Assembly: GCF_018847975.1 (NCBI RefSeq)
Contig: NZ_CP072597.1
Coordinates: 372,001-436,000, forward strand
Direction: 5' to 3'
Source: Lysobacter sp. K5869
GTDB taxonomy: Bacteria > Pseudomonadota > Gammaproteobacteria > Xanthomonadales > Xanthomonadaceae
Length of the DNA stretch: 64,000 nt
A program made the position numbers and the translations under genes. Below the pieces are notes generated by a model. That model was not told the origin of the DNA. It saw only the letters and a list, made by a program, of their open reading frames with translations, and did not search any database. Each line of letters begins with the position of its first letter. The first letter of the stretch is position 1. Shown here piece by piece: positions 1-9,018 of the stretch.

Positions 1-630
1 GCGCGCCAGCCGCACATCGCGCCGCAGCATCCGCCGCGGCGTCAAACGCAAGGTCAACGATGCGACCACGCCGAACAAACCGTATCCGCCGATCGCCAAG
101 GCGAACCATTCCGGCCGCGAGGTCCGGCTCGCTTCGACGCACCGGCCTTGCGCGTCGATCAGCGTCAGCGCTTCCACGTCCTCCACGAACGGCGCGTAGG
201 CCAAGCCGCGCCCGTGGATGTTCGAGGCCGCCGCGCCGCCGAGGCTGAAATCGTCGGCGCCGGTTTGCTTCTGCCGGATCGTCCAGTCGCCGGTGTTGTC
301 CGGGCTCGACGCCAGCCACGCCAGCACCGCGGGCCAGCGGATGCCGGCTTGCACCGTCAGCAAGCCGCGCGCGTCGTCGAAACCGAGCACGCCGCATAAG
401 GCCGAGGTATCCAGCACTGCGCCTTCGGACAAAAACTGCTGGCCGCCCATCGCGTGGCGCGCGCCGGCGGGAATCAGCGGCTGGCCGGTACGCGCGCATT
501 CGCGCACGGCCGTGCAGGCCGCATCGAGCGAGGCCGGACGCAACACGCGGGCGCGGGTCGGATTGAGCCGCGCATGCACGTCGTTGAGCGATTCGAACGC
601 GGGGACGCGGGATTCGGCGGTGGCGGACAT
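1..630 (-). CDS. FAD-binding oxidoreductase, N-terminal part (runs off the window)
   Basis: The first 210 residues read cleanly from an ATG at 630 to the window edge, so the C-terminal substrate domain is not visible. The segment matches an FAD-binding PCMH-type (FAD_binding_4) domain. An approach motif with GARHAMGGQQ lies near residues 56-65, and GGAAASNIHGRG at 131-142 is the Gly-rich loop that normally contacts the FAD pyrophosphate. Such proteins are FAD-linked oxidases of sugars, lactones or alcohols. The substrate cannot be deduced here. It is divergently arranged with the XRE regulator at 752, with 121 bases between them, so shared control is possible. No signal peptide is apparent, so it is probably cytoplasmic. 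Confidence 0.85.
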   Translation of the reverse strand, partial: MSATAESRVPAFESLNDVHARLNPTRARVLRPASLDAACTAVRECARTGQPLIPAGARHAMGGQQFLSEGAVLDTSALCGVLGFDDARGLLTVQAGIRWPAVLAWLASSPDNTGDWTIRQKQTGADDFSLGGAAASNIHGRGLAYAPFVEDVEALTLIDAQGRCVEASRTSRPEWFALAIGGYGLFGVVASLTLRLTPRRMLRRDVRLAR

Positions 631-751
631 GGGCGCGGGCACGGGACGGGATGGCCCGCACCGTACCGCTTGGTATCTCCGTCCGCTATTCGCGCAGTCG
701 AAGTATCGGAATATGATCCCAACTGTCCCGCCGCCTGGAACCCGCGCCGCC

Positions 752-1513
752 ATGATCGAACGCGAACGTCTGCTGGCCGCGCTCAAGCGCATCCTCAAGG
801 AACGCGGCTGGCGCTACGCCGACCTCGCCGCCGCGCTGGGCGTGTCCGAACCCACGATCAAGCGCACGCTCGCCAGCGGCCGCATGAGCCTGGAGCGGCT
901 GGAACAAATCTGCGATGCGCTCGACATCGATTTCTTCGAGCTCGCGCGCAATGCCCGCGGCACCCGCGAATCGCGCCGCCACTTGAGCGCGCATCAGGAA
1001 ACCGCGCTGGCCGCCGAGCCGCGCCTGATGACGGTGTTCCACCTGCTCTGCCAAGGCTGGCGCACCGCCGCCATCGGCGAGGGCTACGGCCTGCGCAAGA
1101 CCGAGCTGGTGCGCTTGCTCGCCCAGCTCGATCGCCTGCGCCTGATCGAGCTGTTGCCCGGCGACCGCGTGCGCCTGCGCGTGCCGCGCGATTTCTCCTG
1201 GCGCGACGACGGCCCGGTGCGCGCGCGCTATTTCCAGATGGCCAGCCGCGAATTCATCGCCGATGCCTTCGCCGGCGGCGAGGCGTATTTCGCCCTGGAA
1301 ATCCGCGAGTTGGGCGAAGCCTCGGCGGCGACGCTGCGGCGCAAGCTGGAGAAGCTCGTCGCCGAGTTCAAGGAAGCCGCCGAACTCGACGTCGACCTGC
1401 CGCCAGAGCGCCGGCGCAGCGTCGGCATGTTGGTCGCGAGCCGGCCGTGGGTGTTCTCGTTGGTCGACAGCCTGCGCGAGAGCGCGCCGGCGCGACCGAA
1501 GTCCGGGCGCTGA
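752..1513 (+). CDS. XRE-type helix-turn-helix transcriptional regulator
   Basis: The 253-residue protein begins with a clear helix-turn-helix (about residues 18-60, including DLAAALGVSEPTIKRTL), typical of the Cro/C1 XRE family. The remaining ~190 residues are an all-helical region I do not recognise as a ligand domain. It contains a second winged-helix-like stretch around residues 90-140 (KTELVRLLAQLDRLRLIEL). The open frame extends further upstream, but the ATG at 752 fits the HTH as the N-terminus and clears the divergent oxidoreductase promoter region. It probably controls itself and the divergent FAD oxidase, which is inference from position only. Confidence 0.85.
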   Translation: MIERERLLAALKRILKERGWRYADLAAALGVSEPTIKRTLASGRMSLERLEQICDALDIDFFELARNARGTRESRRHLSAHQETALAAEPRLMTVFHLLCQGWRTAAIGEGYGLRKTELVRLLAQLDRLRLIELLPGDRVRLRVPRDFSWRDDGPVRARYFQMASREFIADAFAGGEAYFALEIRELGEASAATLRRKLEKLVAEFKEAAELDVDLPPERRRSVGMLVASRPWVFSLVDSLRESAPARPKSGR

Positions 1514-1538
1514 CGGCCGTCGATTCGGCGCCGCGGCC

Positions 1539-2609
1539 TCAGACCCAGCCTTGCTCGACCAATTCGCGCTTGAGGTAGGCGTAATAGATCGGCGCCGCCA
1601 CCAGCCCGGGCATGCCGAACAAGGCCTCCATCGACAGCATCGCCAGCAACAGCTCCCACGCGCGCGCCTGGATCTCGCCGCCGACGATGCGCGCGTTGAG
1701 GAAGTACTCCAGCTTGTGGATCAACACCAGATACAGCAACGCCGCGGCGGCGACGTAGATCGACACCGACAGCCCGGCGACGGTGATCAGCGTGTTCGAG
1801 ATCAGATTGCCGACCACCGGCAGCAAGCCGACCACGAAGGTCAGCACCACCAAGGTCTTGGCCATCGGCAGATGCACGCCGAACAGCGGCAGCACGATCA
1901 ACAGGAAAGCGGCGGTGAAAACGGTGTTGAGCGCCGAGATCTTGATCTGCGCGAACACCACCCGGCGGAACGCGTCGGACAGGCGCGACGCGCGCGCCAG
2001 CAGTTCCGAACCCAAGGGGCCGAGCTTGAGCGGCTGCAGTTCTTCCTGCAGCGCGATCATCGCGCCGAGCACCATGCCGATCACCAGCCGCGCGCCCAGT
2101 TGCACCGCTTCCGCGCCGACCAGACTCAGGTCGCCGCGATGCTCGTCCAGCCATGCGCTCAACGCGCGCTGCAGGTCGCTCAGATCTTCTGGCAGATACG
2201 GCCGGGCCCAGGCCGGTACCTGGGTGCGCGAGGCGTCGATGATGTCCATCAGCCGCGCCAGCAAGGCTTGTTCGCCGCCGGTGTCGGCGCGGAAGAACGC
2301 GATCAGGCCCAGCGTCGCCAGGGTCAGGCCGCCGACCACCAGCGCGGCGATCAGCACCACCGCGATCAGGCGCGCCCATTGCCCTTTCACCCGCCGGTCG
2401 ACCAGCCGCGCGAGCGTGTGCACGAGCTGGAACACCAGCAGCCCCGACAGCAACGCGCTGAGCAGGCCGAACTTGAGCACCAGGAACAGCGCCGCCGCGG
2501 CGAACAGCCAGGCCGCGATGCGCGCCGGCGGCGCTTTCAGCGAGGCCGCGGCGAGCGGGGAAGCGGTGCCGGCGCCGGGCGCCGCGACGGGTTCGACATG
2601 GGGATCCAT
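1539..2609 (-). CDS. AI-2E family transporter (PerM/DUF20 permease)
   Basis: The 356-residue integral membrane protein has a short Pro/Ala-rich cytoplasmic head, an early cluster of hydrophobic helices (about residues 25-100), a soluble middle segment, and a further set of helices in the C-terminal half. This is the layout of the AI-2E/PerM family. Members export small molecules or exchange cations; the AI-2 role applies to only a few, so no substrate is claimed. The ATG at 2609 is chosen because AGGAAGG lies 5-11 bases upstream; the open frame extends further but without such a site. It ends 26 bases from the convergent regulator gene. Confidence 0.88.
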   Translation of the reverse strand: MDPHVEPVAAPGAGTASPLAAASLKAPPARIAAWLFAAAALFLVLKFGLLSALLSGLLVFQLVHTLARLVDRRVKGQWARLIAVVLIAALVVGGLTLATLGLIAFFRADTGGEQALLARLMDIIDASRTQVPAWARPYLPEDLSDLQRALSAWLDEHRGDLSLVGAEAVQLGARLVIGMVLGAMIALQEELQPLKLGPLGSELLARASRLSDAFRRVVFAQIKISALNTVFTAAFLLIVLPLFGVHLPMAKTLVVLTFVVGLLPVVGNLISNTLITVAGLSVSIYVAAAALLYLVLIHKLEYFLNARIVGGEIQARAWELLLAMLSMEALFGMPGLVAAPIYYAYLKRELVEQGWV

Positions 2610-2917
2610 TGCGGCCTTCCTGGGACTCGACGCGGCATTGTAGTGGGCGCTCTTGCGGTTTTTCCTCCGCCTTTCCGCCCGGGTGTCGGACCGGACGCCG
2701 GCGGCGGCGGCCGGCTCGCGCATCGGCCCGCCTCAGCGCGCAAAGCCACGGCCAAGGATGACGAATGTCATGCACTTCCGTGCCGAGGAGGGGCGACGCA
2801 CAATGAGATCGCTGCGCCGGCGCTCGCGGCTTCGACCGCCGGCCGGCCGCGCCGCATCGAATGCGCCGGCCGCGCAGCGTCCGCAGTCCTCCCAGTGCCC
2901 GTCACGGAACCACGCCC

Positions 2918-5047
2918 ATGACCTTTCGCCCCAACCTTCTTTCCCTCGGCCTGACCTTGGCGCTGGCCGGCGGCCTCGTCGCGTGCAAGCCCGCCGCCAA
3001 CGAAACCGCCTCCGCGCCGACGCCCGCGCCCGCGGCGCCCGCCGCCGCGCCGGTGTCCGGCGTCGATCTGACCGGCACGGACAAGTCGGTCAAGCCGGGC
3101 GACGACTTCGACGCCTTCGCCAATGGCGGCTGGCGCAAGAACTTCGAGATCCCCGCCGACCGCTCCAACTACGGCGCCTTCACCGTGCTGCTGGAAACCG
3201 CGGAGAAGCGCAACGCCGAATTGATCGCGCAGCTCGCCGCGAGCAACCCCGCCGCCGGCAGCGACGCGCGCCGCATCGCCGACTTCCACACCGCCTACAT
3301 GGACGAAGCCGGGATCGAGAAACGCGACCTGCAATCGCTGCAGCCGCAGCTCGACGCCATCGGCGCGATCGCCGACCGCGCCGCGCTGTCGCGCGCGCTC
3401 GGCGGCAGCGTGCGCGCCGACACCGATCCGCTCAACGCCACCAACTTCCACACCGACAATCTGTTCGGCGTGTTCGTGGCCAAGGGCCTGGAGCAGCCGG
3501 CCTACGTCGCCACCCTGATGCAGGGCGGCCTGGGCATGCCCGACCGCGAGTACTACCTGTCCGCCGACAAGGAGATGGCGGCCACGCGCACGGCGTATGA
3601 GGCGTACATCGTCGCGCTGCTGAAGCAAGCCGGCATCGCCGACGCCGAAGCCAAGGCCAAGTCGATCCTCGCCCTGGAAACCAAGATCGCCAAGGCGCAC
3701 GTGCCGGTGATCGATTCGCAGAACGTGCACAAGTCGAACAATCCCTGGGAGACCGCGGCGTTCGCGCAGCGCGCGCCGGGCATCGATTGGACCGCGTTCT
3801 TCGACGCCGCCGGCCTGTCCGCGCAGAAGACCATCGTCGCCTGGCAGCCCAGCGCGATCACCGGCATCGCCGCCCTGGTCGGCAGCGAACCGCTGCCGGC
3901 GTGGAAGGATTACCTCGCCTTCCACGCGCTCGATCACGCCGCCTGGAACGAGGCCGTGCGCGGCCCCGGCGAGTTGCCCAAGGCGTACAGCGATCTCGCC
4001 TTCGGCTTCCACGGCACCACCCTGGCGGGCACGCCGCAGGCGCGCGAGCGCGGCAAGCGCGCGCTCGACGCGACCAGCGCCGCGCTCGGCGACGCGGTCG
4101 GCAAGGTCTACGCGGAGAAGTATTTCCCGGCCGCCTCGAAGCAGAAGGTCGAGGAAATGGTGCGCAACATCCTCGCCGCGTTCGACGAGCGCGTGGATTC
4201 GCTGACCTGGATGACCGCCGAAACCAAGGCCAAGGCGCGCGAGAAGGCCAAGTCGATGAAGGTCAGCGTCGGCTATCCCGAACGCTGGCGCGATTACGCC
4301 AAACTCGAGATCCGCCCCGACGACGCGCTCGGCAACCGCCTGCGCGCGGAGTTGCAGGAATACCGCCACCAGATCGGCAAGCTCGGCCAGCCGGTCGACA
4401 ACGGCGAATGGTGGATGACGCCGCAGACGGTCAACGCGGTGCAGCTGCCGCTGCAGAACGCGATGAACTTCCCGGCGGCGATTCTGGACAAGCCGTTCTT
4501 CGATCCGGGCGCCGATCCGGCCGCCAATTACGGCGCGATCGGCGCGGTGATCGGCCACGAAATCAGCCACGGCTTCGACGACACCGGCGCCGAGTTCGAC
4601 GGCCAGGGCAAGCTCGCCAACTGGTGGACGCCGGCGGACACGCAGCACTTCGACGAGGCCACCAAGAAGCTCGCCGAGCAGTACAGCGCCTACGAGCCGC
4701 TGCCGGGCCTGCACGTCAACGGCAAGCAGACTTCCGGCGAGAACATCGCCGACGTCTCCGGCCTGACCATCGCCTACATGGCCTACCGCAAGTCGCTCGG
4801 CGGCAAGGACGCGCCGGTGATCGACGGCTTGACCGGCGACCAGCGCTTCTTCCTCGCCTACGGCCAGACCTGGCGCAGCAAGATCCGCGACGCCGCCCTG
4901 CGCCAGCGCATCCTCACCGACGGCCACGCGCCGGCCGCGCAGCGCGCGCAGACCGTGCGCAACATCGACGCGTGGTACGACGCGTGGGGCGCTAAGCCGG
5001 GCGAGAAGCTGTATCTGGCGCCGGAGCAGCGGATCAAGATCTGGTAA
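2918..5047 (+). CDS. M13 family zinc metallopeptidase, lipoprotein (PepO/neprilysin-like)
   Basis: The 709-residue protein starts with a lipoprotein signal (lipobox LVAC, Cys around residue 22), then an Ala/Pro linker and a full M13 module. The zinc motif HEISH is at residues 547-551, followed by the third ligand in GENIAD (E608), both intact. Substrate-binding NAxY-type features (NAVQLPLQNAMNFPAAIL) precede the motif. M13 enzymes are oligopeptidases that cleave peptides below about 40 residues. Here the enzyme is predicted to be lipid-anchored in the periplasm or outer membrane. The start at 2918 directly precedes the signal peptide; an upstream in-frame ATG would add 19 polar residues in front of it. 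Length is normal for the family. Confidence 0.95.
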   Translation: MTFRPNLLSLGLTLALAGGLVACKPAANETASAPTPAPAAPAAAPVSGVDLTGTDKSVKPGDDFDAFANGGWRKNFEIPADRSNYGAFTVLLETAEKRNAELIAQLAASNPAAGSDARRIADFHTAYMDEAGIEKRDLQSLQPQLDAIGAIADRAALSRALGGSVRADTDPLNATNFHTDNLFGVFVAKGLEQPAYVATLMQGGLGMPDREYYLSADKEMAATRTAYEAYIVALLKQAGIADAEAKAKSILALETKIAKAHVPVIDSQNVHKSNNPWETAAFAQRAPGIDWTAFFDAAGLSAQKTIVAWQPSAITGIAALVGSEPLPAWKDYLAFHALDHAAWNEAVRGPGELPKAYSDLAFGFHGTTLAGTPQARERGKRALDATSAALGDAVGKVYAEKYFPAASKQKVEEMVRNILAAFDERVDSLTWMTAETKAKAREKAKSMKVSVGYPERWRDYAKLEIRPDDALGNRLRAELQEYRHQIGKLGQPVDNGEWWMTPQTVNAVQLPLQNAMNFPAAILDKPFFDPGADPAANYGAIGAVIGHEISHGFDDTGAEFDGQGKLANWWTPADTQHFDEATKKLAEQYSAYEPLPGLHVNGKQTSGENIADVSGLTIAYMAYRKSLGGKDAPVIDGLTGDQRFFLAYGQTWRSKIRDAALRQRILTDGHAPAAQRAQTVRNIDAWYDAWGAKPGEKLYLAPEQRIKIW

Positions 5048-5126
5048 CGCGGCCCGCATCGGGCCAGCGCCCGCGACCGACGGCGAATCGCGCCGCCGGC
5101 CGCGGGCGCGAACGCTGCGATGCCGG

Positions 5127-5162
5127 CGCGAGGGGCGCGCGCGAAGGCGCCCGCCCCTCGCG
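5127..5162. terminator. GC-rich hairpin between convergent genes
   Basis: An 11-bp perfect inverted repeat (CGCGAGGGGCG at 5127-5137 and its complement at 5152-5162) lies between the stop of the M13 peptidase and the stop of the convergent exported-protein gene. There is no T-run on either strand, so intrinsic termination is only a possibility. Confidence 0.35.
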
Positions 5163-5164
5163 GC

Positions 5165-5551
5165 TCACGGCCAGTTGTTGAGATAAAAGTAGTAGGCGTT
5201 GCGCTCGCCGCCGGGCTCGAACTCATAACGGTCGCAACGGCCGGTTCCAGGGCCGTAATCGCACATCGCTTGCTCGCGCATCCGCAGTTCGCTGCCTGCG
5301 GGGACGTTCTGCTGCAGCCAGTGTTTCTGCAGGCTGGTCCGGTGTTCACGGTCCGAGGCCTTGGCCTTGCGGCCCACGACCGTGATCACTACCGGCGCAT
5401 CGGCAGTGGCTCGAGCGGAGGAGAATTCGAACTCAGGGCCGACCCCGTCGCGCGGATGCACGACGAATCCCGCGAAGGCCGGCCGCGTTTCATCCGCGTC
5501 CGCGGACTGCGGGCCCAGCGCGAGCAGCACCAGCCAGAGCGCGTGTTTCAT
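5165..5551 (-). CDS. Small exported protein of unknown function, downstream of lanM
   Basis: The 128-residue protein has an N-terminal signal peptide (MKHALWLVLLALG, cleavage probably after SADA near residue 19) and a polar mature part of about 109 residues with two cysteines (CDYGPGTGRC). I recognise no family. The start at 5551 has GGAG 6 bases upstream. It begins 30 bases after the lanM stop and in the same direction, so it is probably the third gene of the lanthipeptide transcription unit. A role in self-protection or periplasmic handling of the peptide can be imagined, but nothing in the sequence proves it. Confidence 0.7.
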   Translation of the reverse strand: MKHALWLVLLALGPQSADADETRPAFAGFVVHPRDGVGPEFEFSSARATADAPVVITVVGRKAKASDREHRTSLQKHWLQQNVPAGSELRMREQAMCDYGPGTGRCDRYEFEPGGERNAYYFYLNNWP

Positions 5552-5580
5552 CGGAACTCCTTGTAAGCCGTTGCGCGCGC

Positions 5581-8517
5581 TCAATCCAGGCGCGGCACCA
5601 GAATCGACGGCAGATCGCTGTCGGGATGCGCGCGCAGCAACTGATACGCGATTCCGCCGATGCCCGGCAGCAACGCCGGCGAGAACACTTCGCGCGGACC
5701 GCCCGAATACGGCCCGTAGCGCTCCAGCCCGGTGACGAGCGCGGCCAGCAGATCGGTCTTGCTCACGCCGTCCGGCCCGACGCCCGCGTCGATGGCCAAC
5801 GCCACCAGTTCGCCGTTGCCGGAATCGCCGTGGCAAGCGCAGTGGTTCCAGCCCAAGCCCGCGCGCCACGTCGCGGCGCTGGCCCGGCGCAGCGTTTCCA
5901 AGGTTTGCGGCTCGCGCAAACGCGGATCGAGATCCACGCGGGCCAAACCGATGCCGGCCGAACCGTGGCACCACGCGGTCGACGCGATCACCCCGGGCAG
6001 CATGCGCAGGTCGCGCCAGTTGCCTTCTTGCGGGTCGTACAAGGAATCCTCGAACGCGAACGCGCCGTGCGCGGCGTCGAGATAGCGGGCCTGCCCGGTT
6101 TCCCGCGCCAGATGGGTCAGCGCCCAGCCGATCCCGCTGACGCCGTGCGAGAAGCCGCCCAGGCCTTGCGGCCAGCGTTCGTGCACCCAGAACAAGCGCC
6201 CGTCTTGCCGCTGCGCGCGTTCGATCACGCGATCGCCGACCTCGCCGGCCAGATCGGCGTACGCCGTATCGCCGCTCGCGCGCGCCAGCATCAGCAGCGG
6301 CACGATCGCGCCCGCGCTGCCCATCAAGACGTCGTTGATCCCGTCCGCCGCGACGGCTTCGGGCATTTCTTCGGTCGCGGCGACGGCGCGCGCGAGCCCT
6401 TCGCCGCCGTCCAGGCCCCAGCGCGCGAACGTCAGCCAACTCCAGATCTGCCCGCCCAATCCGACATAGGCGCCGGGGGACGGCGGCCGCAGCTTGACCC
6501 GTTCGCGCCGCTGATCGGCGCGCTTGGCCTCGGCGCGGATCAGGGTGCGCCGCATCGCGTCGAACAAGGCCTGCGCGCCTTCGACCGGGTCCGCGCGCCC
6601 CGCCGCGGTTTCGCGCAAGTACGCGCCGACCAGCAGCGCCAAGCCGGACACGCCGTTGAAAAGATCCGTATCCAGCGGCCGCACGGACCAGCCGGACGGC
6701 GAGAACCCCGGCGCGATCCACGCGACCGTGCCGTCGTCGCCGAAGATCGCGTTGTCGATCAATCCGCGCACGATCCGCGCGCCCTGTTCGCGGCGGCGCC
6801 GGTCGAGGTCTTCGATGCGCGGCTCCACGCGCATCTGCGGAAGATCGGGCGTCCAGCCGTCGTTGGAGTACGCGCTGATCAACGAGGCGTCGATGAAGCG
6901 CCGTTCGCGCGCGAAATCCGCCTGCCGCCAGCGCTGCCAAGCCGCGTGCGCCAGATCGCAGGCCGGCAGCCAACGGGTGCCGCGCGGCCCCTCCAGGCGC
7001 CCTTCGCGCACCCGGGTCGAGAACAGCGGGATGTCGCCGTCGAGCAGATCCTCGATCTCGGCGTCGATCACTTCGGGATCGCCCGGCGCGATCGACAGAT
7101 TGGCCGCCATCTTCGCCATCAGCTCGTGCGCGGTGCGCCGCGCCTTGGCCTCGTCGTGCAGCGACACCGGATGCCACAGCATGCGCCCGATCTCGGCGTA
7201 GGTCTCGCTGGCGCGCGTCACCACGCGCACGCGGCAGTCGGCGAAATCGGCGAGCGCGGGGCGCAGGCGGCCGCCCGCGTCCATGCGCTGCAAAGTCGCG
7301 GTGGCGGCGTCGAAACCTTGCAGCACCTGCGGCCAATAGCGGTGCAGCACCGGCTCGGCGCTGGGATGGTTCTGCGACACCGGCGCGGCGACCCATTGCT
7401 TGCCCAGGCGCGCTTGGTCCGATCCGGCGCCGACGATGCCCGGCAGGCTCAGCATCGGTTGTTGCCCAGGCAACATCCCCGCAGCGGAATTGTCGACGCC
7501 GCGCCAGCCCAGGCTCGCGCCGCGCGTGGGCAGCAAGCCGATGTTGAGCACGGTGCCCGAGACCAGATCCGCCGCGCGGTCGTTGGCGTCGCCCAAGCCC
7601 GACGCGAGCACCGGCACCCGCGGCGTGAACAAGGTTTCGCAATCGACCACCACCGGATGGCCGCCGTGCGCGATCAGATTCTCGGCGTGCAGATCGGTGC
7701 CGCCGAGCAAGCGCATCGTCGCCAGCCAATGGCCGATGCCGGTATAGAAACTGCGCAGTTCGTCTTCGCCTGCGGCATGGCGATGAGCAATGAATTCGCT
7801 CCAGCCGTGTTCGCCGCCGTCGACCACGCGCGGCACCCGGATCGGCATCGGTTCGCCGTGCTCGCGGGCCAATGCGGCAAGGAAATCGCGCAGCGCGGCG
7901 TCGACGGCCAGCGAGCGCGGCTTGTAGATCAGCGCGCCGCCCGCGCAGCGGACGATGGCGACCGACTGTCCCTGGCAATGGCTGTCGCCGGCGCCGAAGC
8001 TCAGCGATTCCAGCTCGCCTGGATCGTTCGCGCACAGCGCGCGCAAGCGCGGCCGGTCTTCGCTCCAGCGCCGCGCGAACGACAGCGAGGCCGCGCGGCG
8101 GTGGTCGACGATGCGCGCAAGGCGCGGCATCAAGGTCGGGTAATGCGGGCTCAGCGCGTCCCAGAAATCGCGTTGCGACGCCAGTTCGATGAAGCGCTCC
8201 CAGCGCTCTTCGGCGCTGCCGTCCTCGCCCAACCGGCCGGTGACGCGCGCGGCGTTGAGTTCGAGCAGCAACAGGCGTCCGACCTTGGCGTGCAGCGCCG
8301 CGACGAGCGATTCGCGCGTCGCCGCCAGCACCGCCTCGCGCTCGCCGGCGCCCAGGCCGGCGACGGAGCGAAGCTGGGCCGCCAGATCGTCCAACGCGGA
8401 CGAGGTCAGGCAGCCCAGCGTTGCTTCGAAACCGCGCGCGTCCGCTACGGACGCCATATCAACCGGGCGCTCCGCCGAAAACGGCGCACGACTCCCTGCG
8501 AGCGACAGCGATGCCAT
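5581..8517 (-). CDS. lanM: Class II lanthipeptide synthetase LanM
   Basis: The 978-residue bifunctional enzyme is predicted to dehydrate Ser/Thr of the precursor and then close thioether rings. The N-terminal dehydratase half has the LanM kinase-like signatures: GDSHCQGQSV, the KPR lysine at K199, and TDLHAENLIA with D275, H277 and N280, followed by VVDCETL. The C-terminal cyclase half has LanC zinc ligands C850 (CHGSAGIG) and C895-H896 (CHGDSGNG), all present. Length is normal for LanM. The first ATG at 8517 has no strong ribosome site; an in-frame ATG at 8457 is an alternative. It lies 70 bases downstream of the precursor gene on the same strand. Both active sites look intact, so the enzyme should be functional. 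Confidence 0.95.
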   Translation of the reverse strand: MASLSLAGSRAPFSAERPVDMASVADARGFEATLGCLTSSALDDLAAQLRSVAGLGAGEREAVLAATRESLVAALHAKVGRLLLLELNAARVTGRLGEDGSAEERWERFIELASQRDFWDALSPHYPTLMPRLARIVDHRRAASLSFARRWSEDRPRLRALCANDPGELESLSFGAGDSHCQGQSVAIVRCAGGALIYKPRSLAVDAALRDFLAALAREHGEPMPIRVPRVVDGGEHGWSEFIAHRHAAGEDELRSFYTGIGHWLATMRLLGGTDLHAENLIAHGGHPVVVDCETLFTPRVPVLASGLGDANDRAADLVSGTVLNIGLLPTRGASLGWRGVDNSAAGMLPGQQPMLSLPGIVGAGSDQARLGKQWVAAPVSQNHPSAEPVLHRYWPQVLQGFDAATATLQRMDAGGRLRPALADFADCRVRVVTRASETYAEIGRMLWHPVSLHDEAKARRTAHELMAKMAANLSIAPGDPEVIDAEIEDLLDGDIPLFSTRVREGRLEGPRGTRWLPACDLAHAAWQRWRQADFARERRFIDASLISAYSNDGWTPDLPQMRVEPRIEDLDRRRREQGARIVRGLIDNAIFGDDGTVAWIAPGFSPSGWSVRPLDTDLFNGVSGLALLVGAYLRETAAGRADPVEGAQALFDAMRRTLIRAEAKRADQRRERVKLRPPSPGAYVGLGGQIWSWLTFARWGLDGGEGLARAVAATEEMPEAVAADGINDVLMGSAGAIVPLLMLARASGDTAYADLAGEVGDRVIERAQRQDGRLFWVHERWPQGLGGFSHGVSGIGWALTHLARETGQARYLDAAHGAFAFEDSLYDPQEGNWRDLRMLPGVIASTAWCHGSAGIGLARVDLDPRLREPQTLETLRRASAATWRAGLGWNHCACHGDSGNGELVALAIDAGVGPDGVSKTDLLAALVTGLERYGPYSGGPREVFSPALLPGIGGIAYQLLRAHPDSDLPSILVPRLD

Positions 8518-8587
8518 CGCCCGCGCATTCGACTTGCGCGCTCATGCGGCTCCCCCGATCAGAACTGCGGTATCGAAACCTTGTCGC

Positions 8588-8764
8588 TCAGCAGCACTGG
8601 ATCGTGCCGCAGCCGGTACAGGCCGAGGTGTTTCTGGAGATGATTTCGTTGTCGCCGGCGATGTCGGCTTCGGCGAACTCGCCGCTGATGAACAGCGGGC
8701 CGGCCGGATTGTCGGCACCGGCATCGTTACGCCACGCAGCGACCACGTCGTTGTACTCGTTCAT
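8588..8764 (-). CDS. lanA: Class II lanthipeptide precursor peptide (plantaricin C/mersacidin-like leader)
   Basis: This 58-residue peptide sits directly upstream of lanM. The leader contains VVAAWRND and NPAG elements resembling the plantaricin C/mersacidin leader group, and ends EADIAG, a double-glycine-type protease site with cleavage expected after G37. The predicted 21-residue core (38-58) holds S43, T46, S47, T50 and T54 as possible dehydration sites and C49, C52, C57 and C58 as ring donors; the terminal residues are SACTGCGTIQCC. AGGAG lies 7 bases before the ATG at 8764, a strong site suited to a precursor gene. There is a vicinal Cys-Cys at the C-terminus. I recognise no exact known lantibiotic. 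Confidence 0.9.
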   Translation of the reverse strand: MNEYNDVVAAWRNDAGADNPAGPLFISGEFAEADIAGDNEIISRNTSACTGCGTIQCC

Positions 8765-8930
8765 GACTGCTCTCCTTGTGTGCTTCGGGTGAGTTGCGAG
8801 GACACTTCTTGTGCCTAAAGACCCCGATAGACGGAGCAGCGAATCCGCTGCGCTCCTGTTCCTTCCGCCCGTGCCGTCCCAGACACCGCGGTAGCCTTGC
8901 ACCCGGGGAATGGCCGAGTCAATGCGATTT

Positions 8931-8947
8931 GTCACCAATAATGTGAC
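8931..8947. promoter_or_regulatory. Inverted repeat upstream of the lan genes
   Basis: GTCAC-N7-GTGAC forms a perfect 5-bp-arm dyad in a relatively AT-rich stretch about 167 bases upstream of the lanA start. It may be an operator for the lanthipeptide unit. The gap 8765-9018 holds no gene and nothing else that I recognise. Confidence 0.35.
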
Positions 8948-9018
8948 GCGCAATACAAGCCATTGCGCGTCTGCTCCACGCTCCTTGGCTGAATCGCGGG
9001 CCGGCCGACGGACGCGGC

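Noticed and set aside
5626..8643. Long plus-strand open frame opposite lanM
   Set aside because: Antisense to a gene with all LanM active-site residues; the translation has no recognisable domain or ribosome site.
8931..8947. Possible CRP/Clp binding site upstream of lanA
   Set aside because: Orientation is GTCAC...GTGAC, the opposite of the TGTGA-N6-TCACA pattern expected for CRP-like proteins; kept only as an unassigned dyad.
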